Below are positions 1 through 8,886 of a stretch of DNA of 64,000 nt, one piece after another. Both the position numbers and the translations under genes were made by a program. The first letter of the stretch is position 1; every line of letters starts with the position of its first letter. The DNA comes from an uncultured Acidimicrobiales bacterium. GTDB lineage: Bacteria > Actinomycetota > Acidimicrobiia > Acidimicrobiales > SHLQ01. The stretch is from the NCBI GenBank assembly GCA_938041035.1, contig CALHYX010000035.1, positions 116,114-180,113 of the forward strand, in the 5' to 3' direction. The notes under the pieces were generated by a model. It saw nothing but the letters and a program-made list of their open reading frames with translations. It made no database searches and had not been told where the DNA came from.

Positions 1-2705
1 ACGACGTTCGCATCGGCACGCTCGACAACGGCCTCTCCTACTACATCCGGTCGAACCAACGTCCGGGCGGGCGGGCGCAGGTCCACCTCGCGGTCAACGC
101 GGGATCCGCGCTCGAGGACGATGACCAGCGCGGCGGCGCCCACTTTCTCGAACACATGATGTTCAACGGCACCGAGAACTTTCCGGCGAACGAACTGATC
201 CGGGTGCTCGAACGTTTCGGCGCCGAGTTCGGCCCCGATGTGAACGCCTACACCTCCTACGACGAGACCGTGTACCAGTTGGCGATTCCCACCGACGACG
301 ACGAGATCGTGACCACCGCGTTCGACGTGCTCCTCGAATGGGCTTCGCGCGCCACCATCGACCCCGACGAGGTCGAGGCCGAACGCGGGGTCGTCATCGA
401 GGAGTGGCGCCTGCGCGATCAGGGGTTCTGGAGCCGGTATTTCGATGAGGTCACCGATCGCCTGTTGAGCGACACGCCGTACGACGATCGCTCCCCCATC
501 GGCGGGCTCGAACCGGTGACCGACATGACCCCGGAGGCGCTGCGCCGCTACTACGAAGACTGGTACCGGCCCGATCTCATGGCCGTCGTCGTCGTCGGCG
601 ACATCGACGTCGACGAAACCGAAGCCGAGATCATCGAGCGGTTCGCGCCCTTGACCAACCCCGAGGAAGCGCCCGAGCGGCCGGAGATCACGACGACCGC
701 GGCCACCGAACCGACCTTCATTCGCCTCGCCGACCCCGAGTACCCGAGTTCGTTTGCCGAACTGAACTACCCGCTGCCCGTCACCCCCACCGACACCGTC
801 GGCGCGCTCCGCCGGGAGTTGGCGCTCCAGGTGGGCTTCGACATCGTGGCCACCCGGCTGAGCGACGACGCTCGACGCGGCGGCACCCCGTTCTTCAGCG
901 CGTCGGCGGCGAGCAACCCGCTGGTCCGTTCGCAGCAGAGCCCCGGGGTGGCCACCGAAAACGACCCCGCCGACCTCGCCGCCGCGACGCGGGCCGCGCT
1001 CGAGGAGGTCGAGCGGGCCCGGCGCTACGGCTTCACCGAGGAAGAGCTCGAGCGATCGCTCGCCGCCCTTCGCAGCTCGGTCGAGCAGGAGTTCGACCGC
1101 CGCTCCACCCGTCAGGACCGCCAGCTCGCCGATGAGTACGTAGCGAACTTCTTGTCCGGCGACCCCATTCCAAGCGCCCGGGACCGCTTCGACCTGCTCA
1201 CCCAACTCCTCGACGACATGACCGTCGACCAGGTGTGGGGAACCTTCGCCGCAATCCTCGACACCACCGAACCGTTGGTGATCGTGGCCGGTCCCGAAGC
1301 CGACGACGATGACATTCCGACCATCGACGAACTCGAAGCGCTTCTCGACGACGTCGTGAACGGCGAGGTCGACCGCCGGGAATCCGACGCCGAGGCCGTC
1401 GACGCGATCATGGGTCGACCCGACCCCGCCGCGATCGATGAAACGTCGTCGATCGACGATCTCGACGCCACGGTGATCGAGCTGGCCAACGGTGCGACGG
1501 TGGTCATGAAAGAGACCACGATCGCCGCCGACACCGTCGTGTTCAGCGCGACCAGTCCGGGCGGGTGGTCGGTGGTCGATGACGAAGACATCATCGAGGC
1601 TCAGCTGGCCCCGGCCATGGTGGCCAACAGCGGCGTCGGTGACCTCGACGCGGTGCAACTCGAACGGCTGCTTTCGGGCGCAAACGTGCAGGTGAGCCCG
1701 GTCATCGACCAAACGTTTGAAGGCTTTGACGGGGAAGCGGCCACCGGCGACCTCGAGGAGCTGTTCCAGCTGGTCAACCGGTTCATGACCGCGCCCCGGC
1801 TCGACCCGTCCGCCGTCGATGCGACCATCGGCCAGATCCTCCCCCTCGCCGAGGACCCGACCCAGGTGCCGGATCTCGCCCAGACCATTGCGTTGATCCG
1901 GGCCCGCTACGGCGACGGCTCCTACCTCGAGCCCATCCCGGACGTCGCCGGAATCGAATCCTTCGATCCGGATCGGGCGCTGGAAGTGTTCGCCGACCGA
2001 TTCGCCGACGCCAGCGACTTCATCTTCGTCTTCTCCGGCGATTTCGACACCGACGACGTCACCGATCTGGCCCAGCGGTACCTCGGCACGTTGGCATCGA
2101 CGGATTCGTTCGAGGCCTACGTCGACCGCACCGCTGACGAACCGGAGGGGATCGTCGAGGAGACCGTCGAAGCGGGCCAGGACGACCAGGGCAACGTCGC
2201 CATGTTGTTCTCCGTCGAGCGCGAGATCGATCTGCGCACCGAGATCATCACCGAACTCACCGGGGCGATCGTCACCCAACGCCTCACCGACCGGATTCGG
2301 GAGGAACTGGCCGCCACCTACTCCCCCGTCGCCATTCTCCAGCCCTCGATCGAGCCCGACGAGGAGTTGATCGCGTTCCTGCAGATCAGCGGCGATCCCG
2401 AGCGCCTCGACGAGATCATCGATGCCGTCATCGCCGACGTTGGCGACTTGGGCACCGAGGGCCCGACGGCCGACCAGTTGGCCATCGTGAAAGAGCAGCT
2501 CCGACGCGAGTACGAGCTGTTCTCGAACGAGTTCTGGGTGAGCACCCTCGCGTTCTATGCGGCCAACCCGGAAGAGGACCCGGGCGCGGTGTGGGACCGC
2601 CCCGACATCGTCGATGGGGTCACCGCCGCCGACATCCAGGCGCTGGCCGCCGAGTTGTTGACGGTCGACAACTACATCGTGGTGAAGCGCATCCCGGTGA
2701 GCTGA
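1..2705 (+). CDS. M16 family zinc metallopeptidase, 5' end cut off by the window
   Basis: The reading frame is open from base 3 and no start is seen, so the gene begins outside the window. It encodes a two-repeat M16 (pitrilysin/insulinase-like) peptidase of more than 900 residues. The zinc motif HxxEH (His-Phe-Leu-Glu-His) is at 141-155, just upstream of the first internal ATG at 156, so that ATG cannot be the true start. The distal zinc-ligand glutamate lies in the ERGVVIEE segment near 380-405. The second half is a degenerate M16 repeat without HxxEH, typical of the clamshell partner domain. The gene ends 6 nt before the convergent LigD-polymerase gene. The substrate is unknown; members degrade small peptides and are often exported, but the N-terminus cannot be checked here. 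Confidence 0.9.
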   Translation, partial: DVRIGTLDNGLSYYIRSNQRPGGRAQVHLAVNAGSALEDDDQRGGAHFLEHMMFNGTENFPANELIRVLERFGAEFGPDVNAYTSYDETVYQLAIPTDDDEIVTTAFDVLLEWASRATIDPDEVEAERGVVIEEWRLRDQGFWSRYFDEVTDRLLSDTPYDDRSPIGGLEPVTDMTPEALRRYYEDWYRPDLMAVVVVGDIDVDETEAEIIERFAPLTNPEEAPERPEITTTAATEPTFIRLADPEYPSSFAELNYPLPVTPTDTVGALRRELALQVGFDIVATRLSDDARRGGTPFFSASAASNPLVRSQQSPGVATENDPADLAAATRAALEEVERARRYGFTEEELERSLAALRSSVEQEFDRRSTRQDRQLADEYVANFLSGDPIPSARDRFDLLTQLLDDMTVDQVWGTFAAILDTTEPLVIVAGPEADDDDIPTIDELEALLDDVVNGEVDRRESDAEAVDAIMGRPDPAAIDETSSIDDLDATVIELANGATVVMKETTIAADTVVFSATSPGGWSVVDDEDIIEAQLAPAMVANSGVGDLDAVQLERLLSGANVQVSPVIDQTFEGFDGEAATGDLEELFQLVNRFMTAPRLDPSAVDATIGQILPLAEDPTQVPDLAQTIALIRARYGDGSYLEPIPDVAGIESFDPDRALEVFADRFADASDFIFVFSGDFDTDDVTDLAQRYLGTLASTDSFEAYVDRTADEPEGIVEETVEAGQDDQGNVAMLFSVEREIDLRTEIITELTGAIVTQRLTDRIREELAATYSPVAILQPSIEPDEELIAFLQISGDPERLDEIIDAVIADVGDLGTEGPTADQLAIVKEQLRREYELFSNEFWVSTLAFYAANPEEDPGAVWDRPDIVDGVTAADIQALAAELLTVDNYIVVKRIPVS

Positions 2706-2711
2706 CCCGGA

Positions 2712-3611
2712 TCAGCCGTCCGGGAGTTCCTGCTCGAGCGTCTGGGTCGGCGCGAACAGATCGCCGAACTCCTCCACCCGTTCCAGCACTTCGTCGGCCT
2801 CAAAGCCCAGCGGTTCGCCGTCGGCCCCGTCGGCGACCTCATCCCAGGAGATCGGGGTCGACACCGTCGGCCGATCGCGCCCCCGCAACGAGTACGGGGC
2901 GATCGTGGTTTTGAACGCGGCGTTCTGCGACCAGTCGATGAACACCTTTCCGGTGCGCTTCTTCTTGGTCATCACGCTCAGCACCCGAGTGGGGTGCTGG
3001 CGTTCCAGCACCTGGGCAACCGCACGGGCGAACGACGACGTGTGTTCGGCGGTGTGCTCGCCGTTGAGCGGGACGTACACCTGAAGGCCCTTGGATCCCG
3101 ATGTCTTGGCAAACCCCTCGAGGTCGATGGTGGCCAGCAGCGCCTGCACGTCGAGGGCAACTTGACAGCACTCGATGATGGAGGCCGGCTCGCCCGGGTC
3201 GAGGTCGAACACCACCTGGGTGGGGTTGCCGACGGCGTCGGCCCGGGCCATCGGGGCATGAATTTCGAGCGCGGCCAGGTTCGCCGTCCACGCCAACGCG
3301 GCGATCTCGGAGAGGTTGCAGTAGGCGATGGCCTTCTTCTCGTGGCCCGGGCCGGCGCACGTGTCCAACCAGTCGGGCCGGTGGCTCGGACATCGCTTCT
3401 CGAAGAACGCCGCCTCGGTCACCCCGTTGGGCCACCGGCGCAGCGTCACGCCCCGCCGGTCGATGTGGGGCAACATCGTCGGAGCGATGCGCACGTAGTA
3501 CTCGATGACCTGCGCCTTGGTGAACCCCACCAGGGGGTACAGCACCTTGTCGAGGTTCGACAGCGACAAGGTGCGACCCGCCACCTCGACGGCGACGCGT
3601 TCAGGAGCCAT
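2712..3611 (-). CDS. LigD-type primase-polymerase domain protein (NHEJ), stand-alone
   Basis: This is a 299-residue archaeo-eukaryotic primase/polymerase-fold protein of the LigD polymerase-domain family. It fills and extends ends during bacterial non-homologous end joining. Visible motifs are the metal-binding DLDPG (residues 136-140), KTSGSKG with its Ser/His-pocket region (169-175) and FIDWSQN with the third acidic residue (224-230). Neither a ligase nor a phosphoesterase domain is attached, so the ATP-dependent ligase must be encoded elsewhere. It lies 16 nt downstream of ku on the same strand and is probably co-transcribed with it. The ATG at 3611 has no clear ribosome-binding site, consistent with coupling to ku. 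Confidence 0.92.
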   Translation of the reverse strand: MAPERVAVEVAGRTLSLSNLDKVLYPLVGFTKAQVIEYYVRIAPTMLPHIDRRGVTLRRWPNGVTEAAFFEKRCPSHRPDWLDTCAGPGHEKKAIAYCNLSEIAALAWTANLAALEIHAPMARADAVGNPTQVVFDLDPGEPASIIECCQVALDVQALLATIDLEGFAKTSGSKGLQVYVPLNGEHTAEHTSSFARAVAQVLERQHPTRVLSVMTKKKRTGKVFIDWSQNAAFKTTIAPYSLRGRDRPTVSTPISWDEVADGADGEPLGFEADEVLERVEEFGDLFAPTQTLEQELPDG

Positions 3612-3627
3612 GCCCAGGCGGCCGGTG

Positions 3628-4605
3628 CTAGGCCGACTTGCGCGCCGGAGCGGCCGTCTTCTTCGCCGCCTTCTTCGCTGCGGCCGACTTCTTGCTCGAC
3701 TTCCTCGTCGCCTTTTTGGCCGACTTCGCCGTGCTCTTCTTGGCCGCCTTCTTGGCCGTCTTGCGACCCGTCTTCTTCGCGGGCTTCTTGGCCCCCTTGG
3801 CAGCCGGGTGACGCCCCTTGGCCTTCTTGGCCTCGGCCACGCTGGCTTCGAGGGCAGCCATCAGGTCGATGACCTTGTCGTCGTGGGATTCGACCGGCTT
3901 CACCACGAATTCGGTCTCGCCGTCGGCCTTGGCTTCGATCAACTCGATGACCGACTCGCGGTAGGTGTCGGTGTGCTGTTCGGGGGCGAACGGCTCGCTC
4001 AGCGACTCGATGAGCTGCACGGCCATCTGAAGTTCCTTGTCGGGCACCTCGACGTCTTCGATGCCGTCGAATCCCTCGATGTCGTTCTGGGCCACGAGTT
4101 CGTCGGCGTAGACCATGGTGGACAACAACAGCTTGCCGTCCTTGGGTCGCACCGCCGCGAGGTACTGCTTGGTGCGCATCACGAAGCGGGCGATGCCGAC
4201 CTTGTTCGACTGCTCCATCGCTTCGGCGAGCAGGCGATACGGCTTGGCCGTCGTCGGGTCGGGCGCCAGGTAGTAGGCATTGTCGTAGAAGAGCGGATCG
4301 ATCTCGCTCAGCTCGACGAATTCGGAGATGTCGATGGTGCGCACCGCTTCGGGGTCGAGCGAGGCGAGCTCTTCCTCGGTGACGATGACGTATTCGCCGG
4401 AGGGGAGTTCGTAGCCCTTGACGATTTCCTCGTACGGCACCTCGCGACCGTCGTCGGCCGACACCCGCTTCTGCTTGATGCGCGAGCCGGTGACCGAGTC
4501 GATCTGATTGAACCGCACGTTCTTGCGGCGAACGGCGCTGTGGAGCTTCACGGGAATGTTGACCAGCCCAAAGCTGATCGATCCGCTCCAAATTGCACGG
4601 GCCAT
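3628..4605 (-). CDS. ku: Non-homologous end joining protein Ku
   Basis: Bacterial Ku binds double-strand break ends as a homodimeric ring and recruits LigD-type enzymes. The protein is 325 residues long. It opens with MARAIWSGSISFGLVNIPVKL, the classic Ku start, so the ATG at 4605 was chosen over an upstream in-frame ATG; a GGAGAGG ribosome-binding site sits about 7 nt before it. The Ku beta-barrel core covers roughly residues 1-255. The last 65 or so residues are a lysine/alanine-rich, histone H1-like tail with repeated AKK units. Such tails in actinobacterial Ku bind DNA and allow threading along it. The LigD-polymerase gene follows 16 nt downstream. Confidence 0.95.
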   Translation of the reverse strand: MARAIWSGSISFGLVNIPVKLHSAVRRKNVRFNQIDSVTGSRIKQKRVSADDGREVPYEEIVKGYELPSGEYVIVTEEELASLDPEAVRTIDISEFVELSEIDPLFYDNAYYLAPDPTTAKPYRLLAEAMEQSNKVGIARFVMRTKQYLAAVRPKDGKLLLSTMVYADELVAQNDIEGFDGIEDVEVPDKELQMAVQLIESLSEPFAPEQHTDTYRESVIELIEAKADGETEFVVKPVESHDDKVIDLMAALEASVAEAKKAKGRHPAAKGAKKPAKKTGRKTAKKAAKKSTAKSAKKATRKSSKKSAAAKKAAKKTAAPARKSA

Positions 4606-4698
4606 GGTGGTTTCCTCTCCCTCATGAGGTCGAACCAGTATGGACGCGAGCTTGCGCAGATTCCACAGGAGCCCCACCAGCCACGGTGGCTCAGCGGC

Positions 4699-5181
4699 CT
4701 ACAACCGCAGGGTGAAGAACCGACTGAAATCGTTCGGCTGGTAGCCGTCGAAGGGCTCCGATGGCCCGAAACCGACGCTCTCGTAGAGGTGCACGGCGGC
4801 CGCGAATGCGTCGTTGCTCCCGGTTTCGAGGCTGAGCCGGACATAGCCGCGTTGCGATGCCGCCCCCATCACGTGGGCCAGAACCGCTCGACCCACGCCC
4901 CGGCCCAGATGGGCAGGGGCGGTGCGCATGGACTTGACCTCGCCGTGGGTGGGATCGATCTCCCGCAGCGCCCCGCAGCCGACGAGGTCGTCACCATCCC
5001 ACGCCGACCAGACGGTGACCGAGGGGTCGGCCAACCCGGCCACATCGAGGAAATGGCAGGCGTCGGGCGGCGAGTTCTCGCGCATGCCGTCCGCGTGCAG
5101 CCGCAGCAGCTCCTGGATCTCGGCTCCGGAGAGGTCGTCTTCGATGAGCCGGAATCGACCGCTGCCCGACGTGGAGTTCAT
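4699..5181 (-). CDS. GNAT family N-acetyltransferase
   Basis: A 160-residue GNAT-fold acyl-CoA N-acyltransferase; the substrate cannot be told. The acetyl-CoA pyrophosphate-binding loop is the HLGRGVGRAVL segment, preceded by the beta-4 strand EVKSMRTAP, and the C-terminal LYESVGF motif is typical of the family. The open frame continues upstream, but the ATG at 5181 is supported by a TACGCT box exactly 6 nt before it, the leaderless-promoter arrangement seen at several genes here. It lies on the same strand as ku, 93 nt upstream of the ku start. Confidence 0.85.
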   Translation of the reverse strand: MNSTSGSGRFRLIEDDLSGAEIQELLRLHADGMRENSPPDACHFLDVAGLADPSVTVWSAWDGDDLVGCGALREIDPTHGEVKSMRTAPAHLGRGVGRAVLAHVMGAASQRGYVRLSLETGSNDAFAAAVHLYESVGFGPSEPFDGYQPNDFSRFFTLRL

Positions 5182-5187
5182 CCCCTG

Positions 5188-5193
5188 AGCGTA
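5188..5193 (-). promoter_or_regulatory. Predicted -10 box of a leaderless promoter for the GNAT gene
   Basis: TACGCT (TANNNT) on the minus strand, 6 nt before the ATG at 5181. Transcription would start at or beside the A of the ATG. No convincing -35 hexamer was found. Confidence 0.5.
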
Positions 5194-5231
5194 GCTACTT
5201 CGGCGCTGGGTATCGATCGGGCCGGGACCGC

Positions 5232-6086
5232 TCAGACGGTGAGCAGGGCGCGGGCGACGAGATCCATCCCGAAGGCGGTGAGAATCGCGAGGTACAACAA
5301 GCCGGTGGCGGCCATCACCGCGGCGTACTGCCGTTCGCGCAGCGCGGCCCGGGTGACCGCGACCAGGCCGATCGTCGTCACGACACAGGCGATCCAGAAC
5401 CACCCCAACAATCCGTTGTAGCTGTCGTCGATGGTGCCGTTGATCACCGACCACATGCCGGTGGGCAACAACATCACCAGCAACTCAAAGGGCCAGGTGA
5501 TGGCCGTCCACCGCACGAGTTCGAGCAGCGGCGATCGGGCGAGGCCCGGCTGCACCAGATACCAGTGGCCCAGCATCATGGCGTCGGACACCGCGCCGAG
5601 GAACAGCGCCCCGACCACCAGCCGAGCCAGGATGAGCCAGAACGAGCCCCCGGCACCGTCGGCGGCCGGCACGAGTGCCGCCATGCCGATCACCGCGGTG
5701 ACGAGATCCAGCACCGGGGGAAACTCCGCCGCGGTCTTGTCGAACCGTTGCTCGTCGCGGTCGATCCCGGTCATGTCGGCGATGCGTTGGCTGCGGCGCT
5801 CCACCTGGTCGCGCTGCCCGGCCACCCCGGCGCCTCGACGGTGAATCGACAAGCCGAGTGCCACCAGGCCAACCACCACCATGGCGGCGGTGAGCACCTC
5901 ACGAGCCCCATTGTCCTGGTAGCGCAGACCGGCCACCACGGCGCCGGCGGCCATGGCGAGAAAGATCCCCCGCATCAGCCAGCCATACCCGAGCCCGACC
6001 TGGCGGCGCCGGGTGGTCACCCATAGGAAAACCCAGCCGCCGGCCGCCCACTGGAGCAGAAACGTGGCGGCCTGGAGATCGCTCAT
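5232..6086 (-). CDS. Polytopic membrane protein of unknown function
   Basis: I do not recognise a family. The 284-residue product has about eight hydrophobic segments. A charged cytoplasmic loop near residues 85-115 contains GQRDQVERRSQ. The start at 6086 (MSDLQAATFLLQWAAGG) is chosen because the longer open frame adds an Ala/Gly-rich stretch that is antisense to the start of the divergent DUF4870 gene. It sits 88 nt from that gene. The HWYLVQPGLARSPLLELVRW segment after the middle helices is the most distinctive part. No signal peptide or catalytic motif is evident. Confidence 0.75.
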   Translation of the reverse strand: MSDLQAATFLLQWAAGGWVFLWVTTRRRQVGLGYGWLMRGIFLAMAAGAVVAGLRYQDNGAREVLTAAMVVVGLVALGLSIHRRGAGVAGQRDQVERRSQRIADMTGIDRDEQRFDKTAAEFPPVLDLVTAVIGMAALVPAADGAGGSFWLILARLVVGALFLGAVSDAMMLGHWYLVQPGLARSPLLELVRWTAITWPFELLVMLLPTGMWSVINGTIDDSYNGLLGWFWIACVVTTIGLVAVTRAALRERQYAAVMAATGLLYLAILTAFGMDLVARALLTV

Positions 6087-6161
6087 CGGGCGCACCTCGC
6101 TACGAACACGGACACCGACGGTACGCGACGCCACCGGGGGAACCGCTACCGGACCCGGTGG

Positions 6162-6167
6162 TACCAT
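6162..6167 (+). promoter_or_regulatory. Predicted -10 box of a leaderless promoter for the DUF4870 gene
   Basis: TACCAT, 7 nt before the ATG at 6175. No Shine-Dalgarno sequence is present between the box and the start. Confidence 0.45.
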
Positions 6168-6174
6168 CGGCGAC

Positions 6175-6753
6175 ATGACTGAACCGCGGGACGACACTCC
6201 ATTCACCCCTGCGCCGCCGGCGGCACCAGCCGCCGATGCCGCCGCGACACCGGCACCACCAGCGCAGGCCGCCTTCACCGAGCCCGCGATGGCCGGCGCC
6301 GCACCCGCGGCCAACACGCCGCCGGGCTGGTACCCCGCAGGCGACGGAACCCAGCGCTACTGGGACGGTACGACGTGGACCAACCACAGCGCACCAGCGG
6401 CCGCCGGCCACAGTCCCGCCCTCGGCGGAGCGCTGACCAACGACGAGCGCACGATGGCGATGCTCTCCCATCTCCTCGGGCTGTTCACCGGGTTTATCGG
6501 GCCGCTGGTGATTTATCTGATCAAGAAGGACGAGTCGGCGTACGTGCGCCAGCAATCCGCCGAAGCGCTGAACTTCCAGATCACGGTGTTCATCGCCTAC
6601 ATGGTCTCGTTCGTGCTGATGCTGATCCTGATCGGCTTCCTGCTGTTCTTCGTGGTCCTGATCGCCTCGCTCATCTTGATGATCATGGCTGCGATGGCGG
6701 CCAACCGAGGCGAGAACTACCGCTACCCGGTCAACATCCGGATGATCAACTAG
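6175..6753 (+). CDS. DUF2510/DUF4870 membrane protein
   Basis: A 192-residue protein with three parts. The first 50 residues are a Pro/Ala-rich disordered stretch. Residues 51-70 form a DUF2510 motif (GWYPAGDGTQRYWDGTTWT), a short Trp-rich module common on actinobacterial membrane proteins. The C-terminal half is a DUF4870 (Tic20-like) membrane domain with about three helices and the conserved YVRQQSAEALNFQIT segment. The function is unknown; similar proteins are small envelope proteins. The ATG at 6175 is favoured over the longer open frame because it follows a leaderless-type TACCAT box and matches the expected N-terminus. Confidence 0.85.
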   Translation: MTEPRDDTPFTPAPPAAPAADAAATPAPPAQAAFTEPAMAGAAPAANTPPGWYPAGDGTQRYWDGTTWTNHSAPAAAGHSPALGGALTNDERTMAMLSHLLGLFTGFIGPLVIYLIKKDESAYVRQQSAEALNFQITVFIAYMVSFVLMLILIGFLLFFVVLIASLILMIMAAMAANRGENYRYPVNIRMIN

Positions 6754-6795
6754 CGCGACCCTCCGGTCGGCCCGGCCGGCCGTTCGGGCCCGCCC

Positions 6796-7911
6796 TCAGG
6801 CGTCGATGACGGCGAGGGCGTGATCGACCCGATTCATCGGGTCCGGTCCGTCCACCGCTGCGACCACGATGTCTTCGAGCCGCGCGCCCCATCGGCCCGG
6901 CACGTAGATGCCCGGCTCCACCGAAAACGCGTGGCCGGCGACCAGCGCCGTCTCATTGCCTTCCACGATGTAGGGGTCTTCGTGGGCCTCGACACCGATG
7001 CCGTGCCCGGTGCGGTGGATGAAGTAGTCGCCGAACCCCGCGTCGGCGATGATCGCCCGACCGACGCGATCGACCTCCTCGCAGGGTGTGCCGACCGTCG
7101 CCGCCGCCACCGACGCCGCCTGGGCTTCGAACAGCACGTCATACAATTCGACAAACTCACTCGGCGGGTCACCGAGCCAGACGCAGCGGGTGATGTCGGA
7201 GCAATAACCAACGCGGTCATCGTCGAACATCGTGCCGCCAAAGTCACACAGCACCCCCTGGCCGGATTCGATCACCGTGGAACCGGGTTCGTGATGCGGG
7301 CTGGCGGCGTTGGCCCCCGCCGCGACGATCGCAAAGTTCACCCGCTGATGCCCCTCCGCCCGTATCTGGCGGCCCAGCTCCGAGCTCACCTGGGCTTCGG
7401 TGCGCCCAACCAGTTCGATCTCTCCGCTCCGCAGACGGCCGGCGATCCGGTCGACCGCCGCCCCGGCGCGCCGCAGCATCTCGATCTCGTGAGCGTCCTT
7501 CACCGACCGGAGCGGGCTCGTTATCGCCGACCCTCGACCAAAGCGCGTCCGCGGCAGCTGATCCTGCAGGTCGACGACGAACCGGGCCCAGGTCTGATCG
7601 CCGATGGCGGCGGTGTCGGCCGCGCCCACCAGGTCGGCCACGATCGCGATCGGGTCGTCGGTCTCACCCCACGGGCGCAGCGCAAACACGCCGGGCCGTT
7701 CGACCACCCGGGGCGCCTCGAGTGCGGGGACGACCAGGGTGGCATCGCCGTCGACCGGTACCACCAGCATGGTGAGCCGTTCGAGCGGCATCGCCTCGTA
7801 GCCGGTGAGGTACGGCAGGTCGGCACCGACCGAAACGAGCAGCACATCGACGCCCTGGTCGGCCATGAGCGAACGGGTGCGGTCAAGACGGGTGGCGAAC
7901 ATCTGCGACAT
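6796..7911 (-). CDS. M24 family metallopeptidase (Xaa-Pro peptidase-like)
   Basis: A 371-residue creatinase-fold protein of the M24B (aminopeptidase P/prolidase) family, which removes residues before proline. Residues 1-140 form the N-terminal creatinase domain and the rest the pita-bread catalytic domain. All five metal ligands are visible: Asp in CDFGG, Asp in SDITR, His in HRTGHGIG, Glu in SVEPGIY and Glu in RLEDIV. Cytosolic, with no signal peptide. The start at 7911 is set by a TACGCT box 6 nt upstream; a second Met three codons later is an alternative. Confidence 0.9.
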   Translation of the reverse strand: MSQMFATRLDRTRSLMADQGVDVLLVSVGADLPYLTGYEAMPLERLTMLVVPVDGDATLVVPALEAPRVVERPGVFALRPWGETDDPIAIVADLVGAADTAAIGDQTWARFVVDLQDQLPRTRFGRGSAITSPLRSVKDAHEIEMLRRAGAAVDRIAGRLRSGEIELVGRTEAQVSSELGRQIRAEGHQRVNFAIVAAGANAASPHHEPGSTVIESGQGVLCDFGGTMFDDDRVGYCSDITRCVWLGDPPSEFVELYDVLFEAQAASVAAATVGTPCEEVDRVGRAIIADAGFGDYFIHRTGHGIGVEAHEDPYIVEGNETALVAGHAFSVEPGIYVPGRWGARLEDIVVAAVDGPDPMNRVDHALAVIDA

Positions 7912-7917
7912 GGCTTC

Positions 7918-7923
7918 AGCGTA
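7918..7923 (-). promoter_or_regulatory. Predicted -10 box of a leaderless promoter for the M24 peptidase
   Basis: TACGCT on the minus strand, 6 nt before the ATG at 7911. Same sequence and spacing as the box in front of the GNAT gene at 5181. Confidence 0.5.
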
Positions 7924-7946
7924 CCCAGCGGCGGACGTCGGCTCGA

Positions 7947-8840
7947 TTAGAGCAGGACGCGCCAGAGGAGGAACGCGGCGGTCGCCACCACTCCCCACAC
8001 GATGGCGGGGTGGCCGACCACCGCGGTCTCCATGGCCGAAGTCGACTCGCCGGGGCGCCGGGGCGGCGCCACGCGGCGTCGGCGCAGGAAGTAGGCGGTG
8101 ATCAGCAACGGCATGGACGCCGCAACGTACGATCCGCTCAGGAGCCCGGCGAGGGCCATCACCAACGCGAACGTGAGCGCCGCCCCCAGGGCCAGGCCCC
8201 GGGTGCGATAACCCTGCAACACCTCTTCGGCGCGCGGCGACGATGTGCCCGAGAGCGTTGCCAGCCCTTCGTCTGATCGCCCGGTACGGATCAGCGCCTC
8301 GCCCAGCAACATGCGGGCATCGTCGTTGGTCGGATCGAGCTCGATCGCCCGTTCGCAATAGCGGGCGACAGGACCCCAGTTCTTGGTAAGGCGCTCCACC
8401 CAGGCCATGGCCAACCAACCGGTCGGCTCGAGAGGGTCGATGTCGCGGGCGGCGCGGGCCGCGGCGCGCGCCCCTTCGTCGTCGAACAGCGCCAGCCGAG
8501 CCCAGCTCAGTGCGAGTTGGGCGTCGACGTGGTCCGGGGCGACGTCGGCCCAGTCCTCGGCGGCGCGGGCCGACGATTCGATGTCGCCGCCCTCGGCCAG
8601 AGCATCGATTTTGAGTTGATGGGCCGTGTCGTTCCAGATATCCACCCGAAGCGCGGCGTCGGCCAGACCCACCGCCAGATCCGCCCGACTCCGCTCGAGC
8701 AGCGCGACGCCGACCGGCAGTACCAGCTGGGCCGACTCGGGGACGACGTCAAACATCTCCGTGAGCACGCGCGCCGCCTCGGCGTCCTCGCCGGCAGCGA
8801 GCAGGAGTCGGAGATGCTCCGAGGCGACATGGTTGTCCAC
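7947..8840 (-). CDS. TPR-repeat protein with C-terminal membrane segments
   Basis: A 297-residue protein. Residues 1-200 are a run of tetratricopeptide-like helical pairs; the clearest (ARYCERAIELDPTNDDARMLLGEALIRTGR) is near residues 160-195. The C-terminal 90 residues hold three hydrophobic segments, with an Arg-rich loop (FLRRRRVAPPRR) after the second. TPR arrays mediate protein-protein contacts; the partner is unknown. Translation is proposed to start at GTG 8840. The gene lies 46 nt downstream of the fused lipBA gene on the same strand, so it may be the last gene of the lpd-sucB-lipBA unit. Confidence 0.8.
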   Translation of the reverse strand: MDNHVASEHLRLLLAAGEDAEAARVLTEMFDVVPESAQLVLPVGVALLERSRADLAVGLADAALRVDIWNDTAHQLKIDALAEGGDIESSARAAEDWADVAPDHVDAQLALSWARLALFDDEGARAAARAARDIDPLEPTGWLAMAWVERLTKNWGPVARYCERAIELDPTNDDARMLLGEALIRTGRSDEGLATLSGTSSPRAEEVLQGYRTRGLALGAALTFALVMALAGLLSGSYVAASMPLLITAYFLRRRRVAPPRRPGESTSAMETAVVGHPAIVWGVVATAAFLLWRVLL

Positions 8841-8886
8841 GGTGTTTGCTTCGACCTCAAGCCCACGTCGCCTTGAGCCGGATCTT

